Shown piece by piece: positions 44,562 to 53,758 of a stretch of 64,000 bases of DNA. Numbering within the stretch: position 1 is the first letter of the stretch; each line of letters starts with the position of its first letter. This stretch comes from CAKZNE01 sp040222435. GTDB lineage: Bacteria; Bacteroidota; Bacteroidia; Flavobacteriales; Schleiferiaceae. The position numbers and the translations under genes are program-made. The stretch spans positions 1,736,001-1,800,000 of the forward strand of contig OZ243107.1 of assembly GCA_965212245.1 (NCBI GenBank), read 5' to 3'. The notes beneath the pieces are model-generated. The model was not told the DNA's origin, did no database searches, and saw only the letters and a program-made list of their open reading frames with translations.

Positions 44562-47253
44562 GTTCAGCTTTACTTAAGTGTTGATGATAGTCGATACGGT
44601 TTTTTTGGAGTTGCCGCCTGTAATGATCGTGTGCGACCTCTTTCGCGCTCATACGCTCTGCACTGCGGGTAATGGCGTTTTTTAAGTCATTCTTATGGTC
44701 GGTGTAAATAAAGACCCGCTCTGATCCCCGGCTTGTACTGACGTAAAATTGCTGCTCGTTACTGGCGGGAAAACTCTCCGCGCTTTGTGCGATATAAATG
44801 TCTTTGGCATCTCTTCCTTGCGCTGCGTGAGAGGTGGACACATACGCATGGCGAAAGCTCCGGTACTCTTTATCCAGGGTTTTCCCGTTGCTCAAACGTA
44901 TATCCCCGCTTTTGGTAAAACCCTCCACCCGGTACACCGATTGATTATAAAGTTTGGTTTGCTCCTTAGTTTTGCCGTTGGCGCTGATGCAAAGCCGATC
45001 TCCTTTGGCCAGGCTGGTTTGATCGGGGCGGTACACCTCAAAACGTTTACCCTGGTTGGTAGGTAGCGATAACACCGGACTTTTGGGCTCATCCAAAGCC
45101 CGTACCCAGATTTTGTCTTTCCGCTCACCCGGCAGCACTTCATACTTGGCTCCGGCCTTAAAGCCACCTTTACTGTTTTGATGGAAGCGCACGATATAGC
45201 CCTCCTGGTAGGAAGCCCGATCCTGTTTCTGGCTTTGGGTGAAGGAAAGGTTGCGCATGGTATCAAAGACACGCTCCCGGCCTTTGATCTCCCCGGTCTC
45301 TTTTAAGTGCTGGCGTACCATGTCCGATAAAGCGCGTCCTTCACTATGGGTAGGGGAGACGATCAAGACTGAACGCTTTTGTTGTATGGAATTGGTATAG
45401 GCTTTGGCAATTTCCGCATGGCGGTCTTTATGATCCTCAATCTCTTTCACCGCCCCCATTTTATCCAACTGCTTAAAGCCTTTCAGGGTATGGCCTTTGG
45501 CCAGATGCGCAATGGCCCGTTTGTAATTTTGAGGTTTTTGGCGTACGATCTTTTGAACGCTGGCAGGCTTGATACCTGCTTTTTCTTCGATCAGGCGCAG
45601 GGCATCCCCGGCTTCCACTGAGGAATGCTGCTTTGTATCTCCGCTCAGAATCACCCTTGCACCCTGATTTCTGGCAACCTTAAAAAGGGCGTTCATGGTG
45701 CGCACCCCTACCATTCCGGCCTCATCGACTAACAGCACCCCGTTCTTCAAATTCTTTTGAAGTTCCGGCTTTTGGAGAAGCGCGGTAATGGTATTGGCAT
45801 TTTGAAAGCCTTTGTCTCGGAGTACGCCCCGGCTGGCTTGGGCCGATGGAGCCACCGCCATAAATCGTTTGCCTGACTCTTTAATGGTATCTTTCACTTC
45901 GGTCAGCAAAGAGGTTTTACCCACCCCGGCCCCACCTTTTAGGATGCTCACCCGGTCTTTGGATTTTAAAAGATGATGGATTGCCTTTTGTTGCTGATCG
46001 TTTAGGAAATCCTGCTTAATCCGGTAGTCCGGGTGTAAGGCCGGAAGCGTTTCACGCCCCTTAGCGGCAAACTCAATCATGCGATCTTCAGCCCATACAA
46101 TTTCCTTTAAGGTGATATGGGCAATGCCTCTTTTATCGGAGCGCAGGAGGTTGTCCCGCTCATCCAACTCTCTATGAACTTCTTTGGGTGAAAGGTAGCC
46201 ATAGCCTAAGCTCATCGCATGGGCCAGCACCCTTTTTTCCTGGGGCGCAGATAAGCGTTCCAACCAGTGATCTAGACTCTGATCCACCGCATCTTTTACG
46301 CGGATGCCTTTGGTTTGTGTTTGAGGTTCACCTTTAGCGTTTTTAAGGGCGGTGTATTCCTTCTCGCTCAGGCGGTCTTTCCAGAGGACAGAGAGCTTTT
46401 TTTCCCCAATGCCTTCGCTCTTTTTTACCCGCGTTCGTGCGCCCAGGGCCGACCTGCTCTTTTGATCGGTAATCCCTTTGGTTTTGGCCAGCGCTTCAAT
46501 TTCAAGGGTGCGATTGGAAAACTTATCCCGCAGGGCTTTATTATCCGCACCTTTGATTTCCCATCGCTCTGCGGTGCGCACAATCTCATACCCGGCTTTG
46601 GCTAAAGCACGGCTATACACCGCGTGATAGATAGCTTCGTAATACGGGGCTTGCCGCCTGATATTGCCCTCTTCCACGGCTTGGAAGCGTTTTTTATTTT
46701 CTACCCAAGTTACGTTCGGAACAAAGGCGTGGGAATGGATATGACAATCCGGGATGTAGCGTTGGTCTTGATCCTTTTCGTATTCCACCGGACGGGTCAC
46801 CAGATGCTCAAAGGAGGCATAGAGCAAATTTCCCGTAGGCTGGTAGATTTTACGCCTGCCCTGATTAGCCTGGGTCATCATGTCCTTTTCAATAGCGGCC
46901 ATGGCCTGTTTGACCCCTTCGCGATGCGCTTCAATTATGGCCTGATCCCCTGTTAAGGCATAAAGGATGCTGGCGCTCTTTGGGGAATTAAAGCAGTATT
47001 CATAACCCGCCCGTCTTTCCGCATTGTTGCGCACGGTCAGACGGGATTTGGTTAAGGGGTGGATGTTTTGCACCAGATCAGAAAACATTTCTTTAGTCAC
47101 AGCCTGCCCCTCAATCCCCAAAATTCGAGCGGTTAAACCCCGCCATTTAGCATCCACACTTTTTTCCCGAAAGAAATAATCTTCTTTGGAAAGAGCCTCC
47201 GTATAATAGGTTACGGCAGCAGGGCCGTTGCGACTGATGGTGACACGCATCAT
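44491..47253 (-). CDS. MobF-type conjugative relaxase-helicase
   Basis: The 920-aa protein has an N-terminal relaxase domain with tandem tyrosines (VTYYTEA, Tyr16-Tyr17) and the metal-binding histidine triad HIHSHAFV (His171, 173, 175), both typical of MobF (TraI/TrwC). A RecD-like helicase follows, with Walker A GGAGVGKTSL at about 434 and VLLVDEAGMVG. It nicks oriT and unwinds the transferred strand. It is shorter than TraI but complete. The upstream 140 bp contains inverted repeats and may be oriT. Confidence 0.93.
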   Translation of the reverse strand: MMRVTISRNGPAAVTYYTEALSKEDYFFREKSVDAKWRGLTARILGIEGQAVTKEMFSDLVQNIHPLTKSRLTVRNNAERRAGYEYCFNSPKSASILYALTGDQAIIEAHREGVKQAMAAIEKDMMTQANQGRRKIYQPTGNLLYASFEHLVTRPVEYEKDQDQRYIPDCHIHSHAFVPNVTWVENKKRFQAVEEGNIRRQAPYYEAIYHAVYSRALAKAGYEIVRTAERWEIKGADNKALRDKFSNRTLEIEALAKTKGITDQKSRSALGARTRVKKSEGIGEKKLSVLWKDRLSEKEYTALKNAKGEPQTQTKGIRVKDAVDQSLDHWLERLSAPQEKRVLAHAMSLGYGYLSPKEVHRELDERDNLLRSDKRGIAHITLKEIVWAEDRMIEFAAKGRETLPALHPDYRIKQDFLNDQQQKAIHHLLKSKDRVSILKGGAGVGKTSLLTEVKDTIKESGKRFMAVAPSAQASRGVLRDKGFQNANTITALLQKPELQKNLKNGVLLVDEAGMVGVRTMNALFKVARNQGARVILSGDTKQHSSVEAGDALRLIEEKAGIKPASVQKIVRQKPQNYKRAIAHLAKGHTLKGFKQLDKMGAVKEIEDHKDRHAEIAKAYTNSIQQKRSVLIVSPTHSEGRALSDMVRQHLKETGEIKGRERVFDTMRNLSFTQSQKQDRASYQEGYIVRFHQNSKGGFKAGAKYEVLPGERKDKIWVRALDEPKSPVLSLPTNQGKRFEVYRPDQTSLAKGDRLCISANGKTKEQTKLYNQSVYRVEGFTKSGDIRLSNGKTLDKEYRSFRHAYVSTSHAAQGRDAKDIYIAQSAESFPASNEQQFYVSTSRGSERVFIYTDHKNDLKNAITRSAERMSAKEVAHDHYRRQLQKNRIDYHQHLSKAEHGQRQHQPPRNPLPKPGPGIERD

Positions 47254-47395
47254 AATGATAAAGTCCGTTTAAGTGGGTTTTAGGAGTCCGGTAAAGTTGG
47301 CCGGAGGGTGTTTTCGTATCTCGCAAGAAGCCGCATAATCATTAGGGTTTTTAGGCGATATTGACTCGCCTGTCAAGGATTATATTCCTATCTGC
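47254..47395. other. Candidate oriT region upstream of the relaxase
   Basis: This gap lies between the relaxase start and the coupling membrane gene. It contains an inverted repeat AGGCGA/TCGCCT (47353-47358 and 47366-47371) beside a TTGACAGG sequence on the minus strand, and CCGG-flanked short repeats at about 47290. MobF relaxases often nick next to such a repeat close to their own gene. The nick site cannot be placed by eye. Confidence 0.35.
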
Positions 47396-48106
47396 TCAGA
47401 AGTAGCTGTCGTGTTTCTTACGCCATGCATAATCCAGGTATTCTTGCAGAAACACCGCAAAAGCTCCGCTCCATAGAAAAACGGCAAATACCGGATCTTT
47501 ATAAAGCCAGCTTATAGAACCGCACCCGGCTATGATCAGAGGTTCCACTATCATCTGCACCAAATGCTCAGGCACACGCTCTGTCTTTTTAAAGAGCAGG
47601 AAATAGAGCCAGGAGTCCCCTCTTTTATTAGCATCTGCATTACCCTTCCCGATATAGATCATCACCACGTGAAAAGATGCACAGGCCATATAGAAAAGCG
47701 CAAAGACGTATAGGGGGTAGGAGCGGATTTCAACACGGATCAGGTCGGATAAAGTCTGATCGGTGAGCCACAAAAAGGCCGGGCTCACCCAGAAGATCAG
47801 AGGTTTTAGAAAGAAAGGCAAGAGGGCCGAGTTGAACGTTACCAGCCACAGGGCCGTAAGTGTGCTTAGTAAAAGCCCGGTGGTCTTGGAGCCGTGCCGG
47901 TACCTGAAAATAGCCCCCACTGAAAAGGCGGAAAGAGCCGTTAAAAAGCGCGTATAATCCCTGAGCAATGACCAGGGGAGAAGCTTGTCTTTTTTAAAAA
48001 GCCGCTGCCAGAACTCAGTCGTGTAAAAGCCGAGGATCATATCCGCATCCCCGTATTTTTTGACAAAGCGCAGTTTGATCTTATGATCGGATTTAGGGGT
48101 GATCAT
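47396..48106 (-). CDS. Multi-pass membrane partner of the coupling ATPase
   Basis: This 236-aa protein has about four hydrophobic helices (FLTALSAFSVGAIF, LLLSTLTALWLVTF, YVFALFYMACASFHVVMIY and a C-terminal pair). I chose the ATG at 48106, 5 bases after the coupling protein stop; longer alternative starts overlap that gene. Because the coupling ATPase has no membrane segment, this protein may dock it at the membrane. It has no other recognisable motif. Confidence 0.62.
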   Translation of the reverse strand: MITPKSDHKIKLRFVKKYGDADMILGFYTTEFWQRLFKKDKLLPWSLLRDYTRFLTALSAFSVGAIFRYRHGSKTTGLLLSTLTALWLVTFNSALLPFFLKPLIFWVSPAFLWLTDQTLSDLIRVEIRSYPLYVFALFYMACASFHVVMIYIGKGNADANKRGDSWLYFLLFKKTERVPEHLVQMIVEPLIIAGCGSISWLYKDPVFAVFLWSGAFAVFLQEYLDYAWRKKHDSYF

Positions 48107-48110
48107 AGCG

Positions 48111-49640
48111 TTAGGATTGATTTTGGTTAAACGCGGCCAGGGCAAAGTTGCTACCCTCTTTATCCCAACGTTTTCCGGCCTTAAATAGAACCGCCTGCAC
48201 CCTATGTCCTTTAATGGTCAGGCTTGTAAAATGCTCCGGGGGAACCTGGAAATACAGCATCTGATCCAAAGTCTCCGACTTTTCCTTTTTGGCATTTAAG
48301 GACACCGAACTCTTATCGGTAAAGTGTTGCCCGATCATCTTCGAAGCCCACTGGTTGGTATCAAAGTCACTATTGGAGCAAAAGACTTTGAGGTTCAAAT
48401 TGCCCAGCAGGGATTTAGCCCTGGCTTCGGGCATGGATTTTCCCATTACAAAGGTGAGGTTGTTGATGTTTTGGGTGATTAAAACACACGATACCCACGA
48501 GCTTCGTGCGGTCAGTTGAAACAGCGAATCCGTTAAAGGTGATACCAGGTTTTGGTATTCGTCTATAAAAAGGGTGACGGGTTTGGGATCAGTTTCTTTC
48601 TCCACTTCGCGCCTTTCCACACAGCTTTGAAAGGTGGTTTTATAGAGCGTATTGGCATAAATTCCGCTTAGCCCATACGTTTTAACAGGAAAGTCAATGA
48701 TGATGATCTTCTGCTTTAAAAAGCTGTTTTCGGGAAAGAGCTCCGGGCTTAACCCTTCTGAAAAACGGCTTTGTAAAATGCCACTGGAAAAAGGTTCGGT
48801 CAGCCCCATGAAGGTTTCGGTGACAATGCTTTTGGTTTTTTCCGATAAAGTCGGCCATTGCATCAGCCAATAATCCCCGACCCGTTGCAGGAGCTGCACT
48901 TCATCCGGGCTTAGGCCGGGGTTTTGACCGGCTTTTTCAAAGACATACAAAAAATAGTTTTGTTCCACCCATCCCTTGTATTCGCTGTAAGTACGCTCTC
49001 TTTCTTCCTGTGCTCTATGAATGTCCTGCATCTCATTGCGGAGCATGGTATAGCGATCTAATTGAGGCTCGTTAAAAGAATGGGTGACCAATCTTTCCAT
49101 GTTGGCAATGCTGACGGGTTCGCTCGCCAGTTTTAAAAGCTCGATGCAGTTGCGTAAGAGACGTCTTAAGGCCTGATCCCAAAACTTTTCATCATCCCCG
49201 GACTGACTACCGCCCTGGTGGATTTGAATTTGCTCGTTTAAGCTCATCAGGATATTGACCAGGTTCAGGGTTTCACCCGCACCGCGCCCAGTGCGTTGCA
49301 GTTCATATTCCAGGACGTTGAATTGATACGGGCTATCTTCACTGAAGATCACCAGATCATCGGTACGTCCTGTAAGGGCCGCATACTCTTCCCAGGTCTG
49401 ACGTTCTTCAGGTTTCACGCAGGGCACGACAAAGCCGAAATTCTGTCGAAGCATGGCCAAGGCTATATATTTCCCTGGGCCGCTGGATTTTCCACTACCG
49501 GTCTGACCTGTAATTAAAACTCCTTCAATAATATCCCGGTAAGTAATGGGGGTTTTGGTGCCGGGTAGATAAAAAAGGACTTCATCCAGACTTCTATGGA
49601 TTTTGTTCTCGGACTTGCTATTTTTCTTAAAAAGCTTCAT
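48111..49640 (-). CDS. Type IV coupling-protein-like ATPase (TraD/TraG class)
   Basis: The 509-aa protein has Walker A GQTGSGKS at about 45-52, an early LFYLPGTKTPITYRD segment, VTLFIDEYQNL (Walker B) at about 353, and sensor motifs near WVSCVLITQNINNL. It fits VirD4/TraG-like coupling proteins that bring relaxase-DNA to a transfer channel. Unusually, there is no N-terminal membrane anchor; the adjacent gene could supply it. The element lacks a channel, so it would use one from a co-resident plasmid or element. Confidence 0.85.
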   Translation of the reverse strand: MKLFKKNSKSENKIHRSLDEVLFYLPGTKTPITYRDIIEGVLITGQTGSGKSSGPGKYIALAMLRQNFGFVVPCVKPEERQTWEEYAALTGRTDDLVIFSEDSPYQFNVLEYELQRTGRGAGETLNLVNILMSLNEQIQIHQGGSQSGDDEKFWDQALRRLLRNCIELLKLASEPVSIANMERLVTHSFNEPQLDRYTMLRNEMQDIHRAQEERERTYSEYKGWVEQNYFLYVFEKAGQNPGLSPDEVQLLQRVGDYWLMQWPTLSEKTKSIVTETFMGLTEPFSSGILQSRFSEGLSPELFPENSFLKQKIIIIDFPVKTYGLSGIYANTLYKTTFQSCVERREVEKETDPKPVTLFIDEYQNLVSPLTDSLFQLTARSSWVSCVLITQNINNLTFVMGKSMPEARAKSLLGNLNLKVFCSNSDFDTNQWASKMIGQHFTDKSSVSLNAKKEKSETLDQMLYFQVPPEHFTSLTIKGHRVQAVLFKAGKRWDKEGSNFALAAFNQNQS

Positions 49641-49674
49641 AGGTTTAGAAAGATTAAATGATTGATTTGAAATA

Positions 49675-49711
49675 AGGCCGGGTTCACCTTGAAAAGGACC
49701 CGGCCTGTTTT
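49675..49711. terminator. Hairpin between the coupling ATPase and vWA-like genes
   Basis: A 9-bp stem AGGCCGGGT/ACCCGGCCT (49675-49683 and 49698-49706) is followed on the plus strand by TGTTTTTT. On the minus strand it lies just past the stop of the gene at 49712. It may limit read-through. Confidence 0.5.
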
Positions 49712-50485
49712 TTAAAAGCTCAGGTTAGAGCGTACTCTGAAAGTTGCCCCGGCTTGTTCGGTATGATATTGCCAGAAACGCGCACAGGAAAGCACGATAG
49801 GCCCCATCGGGGCATCCGGGCTGTTAAAGAGATTGAATTCGATCCCTGTCATATCCGGCAACGCACAATCCTTATTCAGCTTATCACTGATGGTTGGGAA
49901 GTTTTCCTCAAAGCTTTCCAGCTTGTCGTGATACTCCATGAAATTTTCAACGTGGGAATTCTCCATCCCATCCGAAAAGCAGTAAATGCTTTTATCATGG
50001 CTGAAATTGCTCTCCCGCATGACTTTGCTCAAATAGCAAATAGCGTGGTGGAGGTTGGAGCCGTTTTGATTGAGTTCCCCCGACACCATCTCTTCCAAAG
50101 CCTGCAAAAGCTCCTCCTTGAATGCCTGCACTTTGGCAGCACGGTCTTTGGTGGTGGTCAGCAGGCTGGACTTTCCAGGCTCCAGATAGACCAGTCGAAT
50201 ACGGGGACGAGCGGATTCGCCCATCACCACAATGTAACATTTAATACCCCCGCTATAATCACTTTCACCCTCGATCTGAAAGACATTGCGAATTAAGTGG
50301 TCGTGCATTTTTGCGGCATCTTCCCGGTTCAAATTGACCTGGGACACACTCATATCAGCCATCCAGCCCACTTCTTTAGAGGGCTTTGGGCTGCAACTGC
50401 ACATGACAAGGCAGATCAGGATAACGATGGTGAAAATGACCCCTCTGACGAATGGCCAGAAAGGGGATGGACGATAATTTCTCAT
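49712..50485 (-). CDS. Membrane-anchored vWA-like protein
   Basis: This 257-aa protein has one hydrophobic N-terminal segment (GVIFTIVILICLVMCSC) with a possible lipobox cysteine. SIYCFSDGMENSHVENF resembles the DxxxD/S region of von Willebrand A (vWA) domains, and KCYIVVMGESARPRI fits an early strand of that fold. It may serve as an outer- or inner-membrane accessory of the mobilization apparatus. It lies in a minus-strand row with the coupling ATPase and coiled-coil membrane protein. Confidence 0.55.
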   Translation of the reverse strand: MRNYRPSPFWPFVRGVIFTIVILICLVMCSCSPKPSKEVGWMADMSVSQVNLNREDAAKMHDHLIRNVFQIEGESDYSGGIKCYIVVMGESARPRIRLVYLEPGKSSLLTTTKDRAAKVQAFKEELLQALEEMVSGELNQNGSNLHHAICYLSKVMRESNFSHDKSIYCFSDGMENSHVENFMEYHDKLESFEENFPTISDKLNKDCALPDMTGIEFNLFNSPDAPMGPIVLSCARFWQYHTEQAGATFRVRSNLSF

Positions 50486-50518
50486 GATGTTGCGTATTTA
50501 AAATGAATAATGGATTAC

Positions 50519-51661
50519 TTAACTGTTTTGACCTTCGCGGAAGCTTTGTTCCAGGGCCGATATACCCTCCATGCGATAGGCTTCGATGCGAAGCAGGATA
50601 TTTTGCCGTCTGGCTTGCAACCCTGCTAAGATTTTTCGTTGCCCCGAAAGGGTAGAGCGCGTGGTTTTAAGATGATCCTGGACTTTGCGCGACACCAGCG
50701 CACCGGATTGATCTTTTACCGCTTGGCGTTCGGAAGGGTAGAGTTTAAGCTCCGCATTGAGCTTATCAATGCGTTTAACCAATTTGGTAATCGCTTCTTT
50801 AATACGCCAGAACTCCCTGCGCTCATGCAATCGGTTTGAAATGGTAATACAGGCATAGACAAACAGGAGATTGATCCCGTTTAATATCCAGTCGTAGCCC
50901 TCGTTTTGGGCGTGGTTACGAAGCAGGATAATCGAGATCGCCAGAAGATAAGCCCCGGCAGCACTTTTAAGACTTGCCCACCGTCTGCCCTGGGCATGGT
51001 AAAAACCGCTCAGATGACACAGTGTACCGATCAGCCCCCCGTAGATCAGGATGAAAATAATAATACCAATGCTGGGCAGCAGCCCTAAGTTTTCAATGGC
51101 CATATAGGTGATGCTTCCTTCAATCAGCATCATGCCTAGGAAAGTACCGATAGCTGCTTTTTTAGTGTCCATGATAGACTTGGCCACCGGGGGATTTTCC
51201 TTTTTACTTTTAAAGGCATTCAAACGGGCCAGCAGTTCACGCTTTTCTTCCTGTAGGTTTTTCAACAGCTCGCTTTTCTCCCCGTACTTTTTCTGTAAGG
51301 CCAGCAACTTTACGTTCTCGACTTCCTTGCTTTGTTGCCGTTCATTATCCGAAAACTCCCGCTGGCTTTGCGCATTGACCTGACCTTCTAATTCACTGAT
51401 CAGGGCTTTGGTGAACGCTTCCTTTTCCTGGAACTCGGCATCCTTTTCCGACTTTTCTATTTTGATAATGCCTTCCCATATTTTAACGATGCTGGCCACG
51501 GAGTCCGCACCCGATGCGCCCAGGGTAAATGCCCTGATTTCGAGCTTTTTTAGTTGCTCCAATAACTGTGGCGGGATTTTGCTATGACTTTTCATCTTTT
51601 TATAAGGGGTATAATAGGTGCTGAAAACCCATCTTTGGATAGCACCAAAAAATCGATTCAT
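50519..51661 (-). CDS. Coiled-coil membrane protein of the mobilization row
   Basis: This 380-aa protein has a long coiled coil (about 80-165, EKDAEFQEKEAFTKAL... KSELLKNLQEEKRELLARL), then four membrane helices (about 175-285) and a second coiled coil (about 290-370). It lies 33 bp upstream of the vWA-like gene. I recognise no family; the layout suggests an anchoring or scaffold role for the transfer proteins. Confidence 0.55.
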   Translation of the reverse strand: MNRFFGAIQRWVFSTYYTPYKKMKSHSKIPPQLLEQLKKLEIRAFTLGASGADSVASIVKIWEGIIKIEKSEKDAEFQEKEAFTKALISELEGQVNAQSQREFSDNERQQSKEVENVKLLALQKKYGEKSELLKNLQEEKRELLARLNAFKSKKENPPVAKSIMDTKKAAIGTFLGMMLIEGSITYMAIENLGLLPSIGIIIFILIYGGLIGTLCHLSGFYHAQGRRWASLKSAAGAYLLAISIILLRNHAQNEGYDWILNGINLLFVYACITISNRLHERREFWRIKEAITKLVKRIDKLNAELKLYPSERQAVKDQSGALVSRKVQDHLKTTRSTLSGQRKILAGLQARRQNILLRIEAYRMEGISALEQSFREGQNS

Positions 51662-51830
51662 AATGTTAGACTTTGGAGTTGTTGTTTAATACCTCACAAG
51701 TCTAGTGTCGATTTTTCAATTCTTTATTATTGAGGATGTTGTATGCCGTGTAAGCGCGGAATTACCCCATGTAACGCTGAGGATTGCGATGTATCGGGAA
51801 AAGTTCTTTTATATGTGGTGTTTTACAGGA

Positions 51831-51847
51831 AGTATTACCGTAATACT
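51831..51847. promoter_or_regulatory. Perfect palindrome upstream of the 51922 gene
   Basis: AGTATTAC-C-GTAATACT has 8-bp perfect arms and lies 75 bp before the ATG of the plus-strand gene. Related CGTAATA and AATACT pieces follow at 51854-51890. It may be an operator for either divergent unit, or an iteron-like site. Confidence 0.5.
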
Positions 51848-51921
51848 TTTCAAATCCGTAATATCGTAACGCTTTAATACTCTAAAACAACCCGTCAGAC
51901 ATTTGGCAAAACTTACATTCT

Positions 51922-53031
51922 ATGGCAGGAAAAGATACTCGACCATCCCAAGGCACTTTGCTTCGTGGGATTTTTGATTCCGAGGCAGGTAACTTTGAAA
52001 CATATTACGCACTACTTGATGAAATGCATGTAAATCATTTTTTTGAATCCCGTGAGAAGTTGGAAGATGAACTGCGCAGAAAATATAACGAAAACGCGAG
52101 TGGAACAATTCATTTGCCAAAAGATATTGATTCAAAATCAAGGATCAATGAAACGATGCGTAACTACCAAAAATGGTTGTTCATTCTTATCCATAAATAT
52201 AATATTCCGGCCAGTTTTTTTCCTGATGCGGATAAGGTGTTGAATGAGGAGGATATGAAGCCTAAAAGCGCAGAGGCTTATAATCTAAATAAAAATGCAA
52301 AAGAGGCGCATCACGCACTTGTGAATGTGCATTATAAAAACCTTAACTCCGAGCTTCTTGTATTGGATAACTTAGAGCGCCAGTCTTTTGATATAGCACT
52401 ACACTTACAGGATTACCTGGAGGCCAATGCCGATTGTTTTAAAGAAATTAATGATGCCGCTAAGAAATTTAAAAATAAATTTCAGTATATCCGTATTATG
52501 TCCTTACCAAGCGACTACAGCTACGAGGGTAAGAAAGAATATCAGATACTGAAAGATGCCGTTGATCATGCATCATTACCATTGTTTAAACATATATGTG
52601 ACTATTTAGAAATGCGGAAGGATTGGCAACCCAACCAGGATAAACCCAAGGGGTTTTTTGTACCTATCCGTAGGATAGGTAGTCAACATTTTGCCCTTAT
52701 GAATAATGGTGAGGTTATTATTACGGAAGCCGGGGCTTTTGATAAGTCCGGAACTTTTCTGCCAATGTGGCTATATATTGAGCAACCGGGTCCTTCAGAT
52801 AAGGTGAAATACAAAAGGTATCGCAAATTGGTGCTGTCTGTGATCAACGAATATGAAACCTTAGAACTCAATGATTTGGTGATTATTAAAAAATGTGCCG
52901 GTGAATTGGTGGAAGAGGCAAAGGAATTTGAAAAGGATACCAGCCTGCGGTCTATGGATAACAGGAAAACATTAAAACACGCGGAGATCAGGCAGCAAAA
53001 ACTCGATTATATTGAGAGTATGACCGTTTAA
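51922..53031 (+). CDS. Large hypothetical protein (369 aa)
   Basis: I do not recognise it. The protein is soluble and largely helical with a basic/acidic mix (ESREKLEDELRRKYNENAS, EINDAAKKFKNKFQYIRIM) and a more beta-rich part around GFFVPIRRIGSQHFALMNNGEVIITEAGAF. A replication, partition or regulatory role is possible because it is alone on its strand behind a palindrome, but this is guesswork. No SD site is seen. Confidence 0.55.
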   Translation: MAGKDTRPSQGTLLRGIFDSEAGNFETYYALLDEMHVNHFFESREKLEDELRRKYNENASGTIHLPKDIDSKSRINETMRNYQKWLFILIHKYNIPASFFPDADKVLNEEDMKPKSAEAYNLNKNAKEAHHALVNVHYKNLNSELLVLDNLERQSFDIALHLQDYLEANADCFKEINDAAKKFKNKFQYIRIMSLPSDYSYEGKKEYQILKDAVDHASLPLFKHICDYLEMRKDWQPNQDKPKGFFVPIRRIGSQHFALMNNGEVIITEAGAFDKSGTFLPMWLYIEQPGPSDKVKYKRYRKLVLSVINEYETLELNDLVIIKKCAGELVEEAKEFEKDTSLRSMDNRKTLKHAEIRQQKLDYIESMTV

Positions 53032-53038
53032 ATACGGC

Positions 53039-53383
53039 TTATTTAACACCCAGGATTTCCAGGCGTTGCAGCATATCCTTTTCCCATCCTCCTTGTCTGG
53101 AACGATCAATAGCCAGTGTATTGCGTTTTCCGTTGGGGCGGAGTCTGGAATCAGCAGCCGTTTTTAAAACACTTTCGGCATCCCAATTATGTTCTTCCAT
53201 CAAGGTAATGAATTCACCGATCTTGTTGCCAAGCTTACCGTAGTCCGAACTTTCGAAGTTGTACACTTTACATTGGAACTCATGAGCCTGCTTGAACAAT
53301 TCCCTTAGCTTCCAAAGCCCCGCTTCAATGGCTTTAGCGTCATAGGTAAGGTTTTTTTTCTTTTCAAGCACGTGTGGGATCAT
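53039..53383 (-). CDS. Hypothetical protein (114 aa)
   Basis: A basic helical protein (AIEAGLWKLRELFKQAHEFQCKVYNFES) without recognised domains. It converges with the 369-aa gene, 7 bases apart, and both lie next to the recombinase. No signal or membrane segment is present. Confidence 0.5.
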   Translation of the reverse strand: MIPHVLEKKKNLTYDAKAIEAGLWKLRELFKQAHEFQCKVYNFESSDYGKLGNKIGEFITLMEEHNWDAESVLKTAADSRLRPNGKRNTLAIDRSRQGGWEKDMLQRLEILGVK

Positions 53384-53758
53384 CCCTACAATATTCTGTT
53401 AAATATGCTGCAAATATAACAAGTCATGCCGGGACTGTCAATAATCAGCCAGGTTTTCCGATATGTCGGGAAATATTCATAAGCCTTGGGATTAAATACG
53501 TTACGTATCAGTATTGCCACTTTCGATACGCCTAAAGCCCCCTGCCCGCCTTACATTTTGTCTGACGCTCACCATCAATGTGATAGTGGGGCCCACCTTT
53601 CTTCTGTTACGGCTAAGGAAAGCCGCGCTCGGCCTTCCCCCAAAAGGGACGGCATAAAAATTTATTCCGTTTCCTTTTGGTGTAAGTCCTCCCTTGCCTT
53701 TTAGGTCGCCTAACAGAAAAAAGGGCGAAGCCCTGATCATCAATTAATACGTGATTTA
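53384..53758. other. Non-coding stretch upstream of the serine recombinase
   Basis: Frames here show no coding signs. A hairpin AGGGC-GAA-GCCCT at 53720-53732 has a T run on the minus strand (terminator orientation for minus-strand transcripts). No clear promoter for the recombinase can be named. Confidence 0.4.

Noticed and set aside
44491..47253. Several plus-strand frames of 70-110 codons inside the relaxase gene
   Set aside because: They are antisense shadows of the well-supported relaxase-helicase frame.
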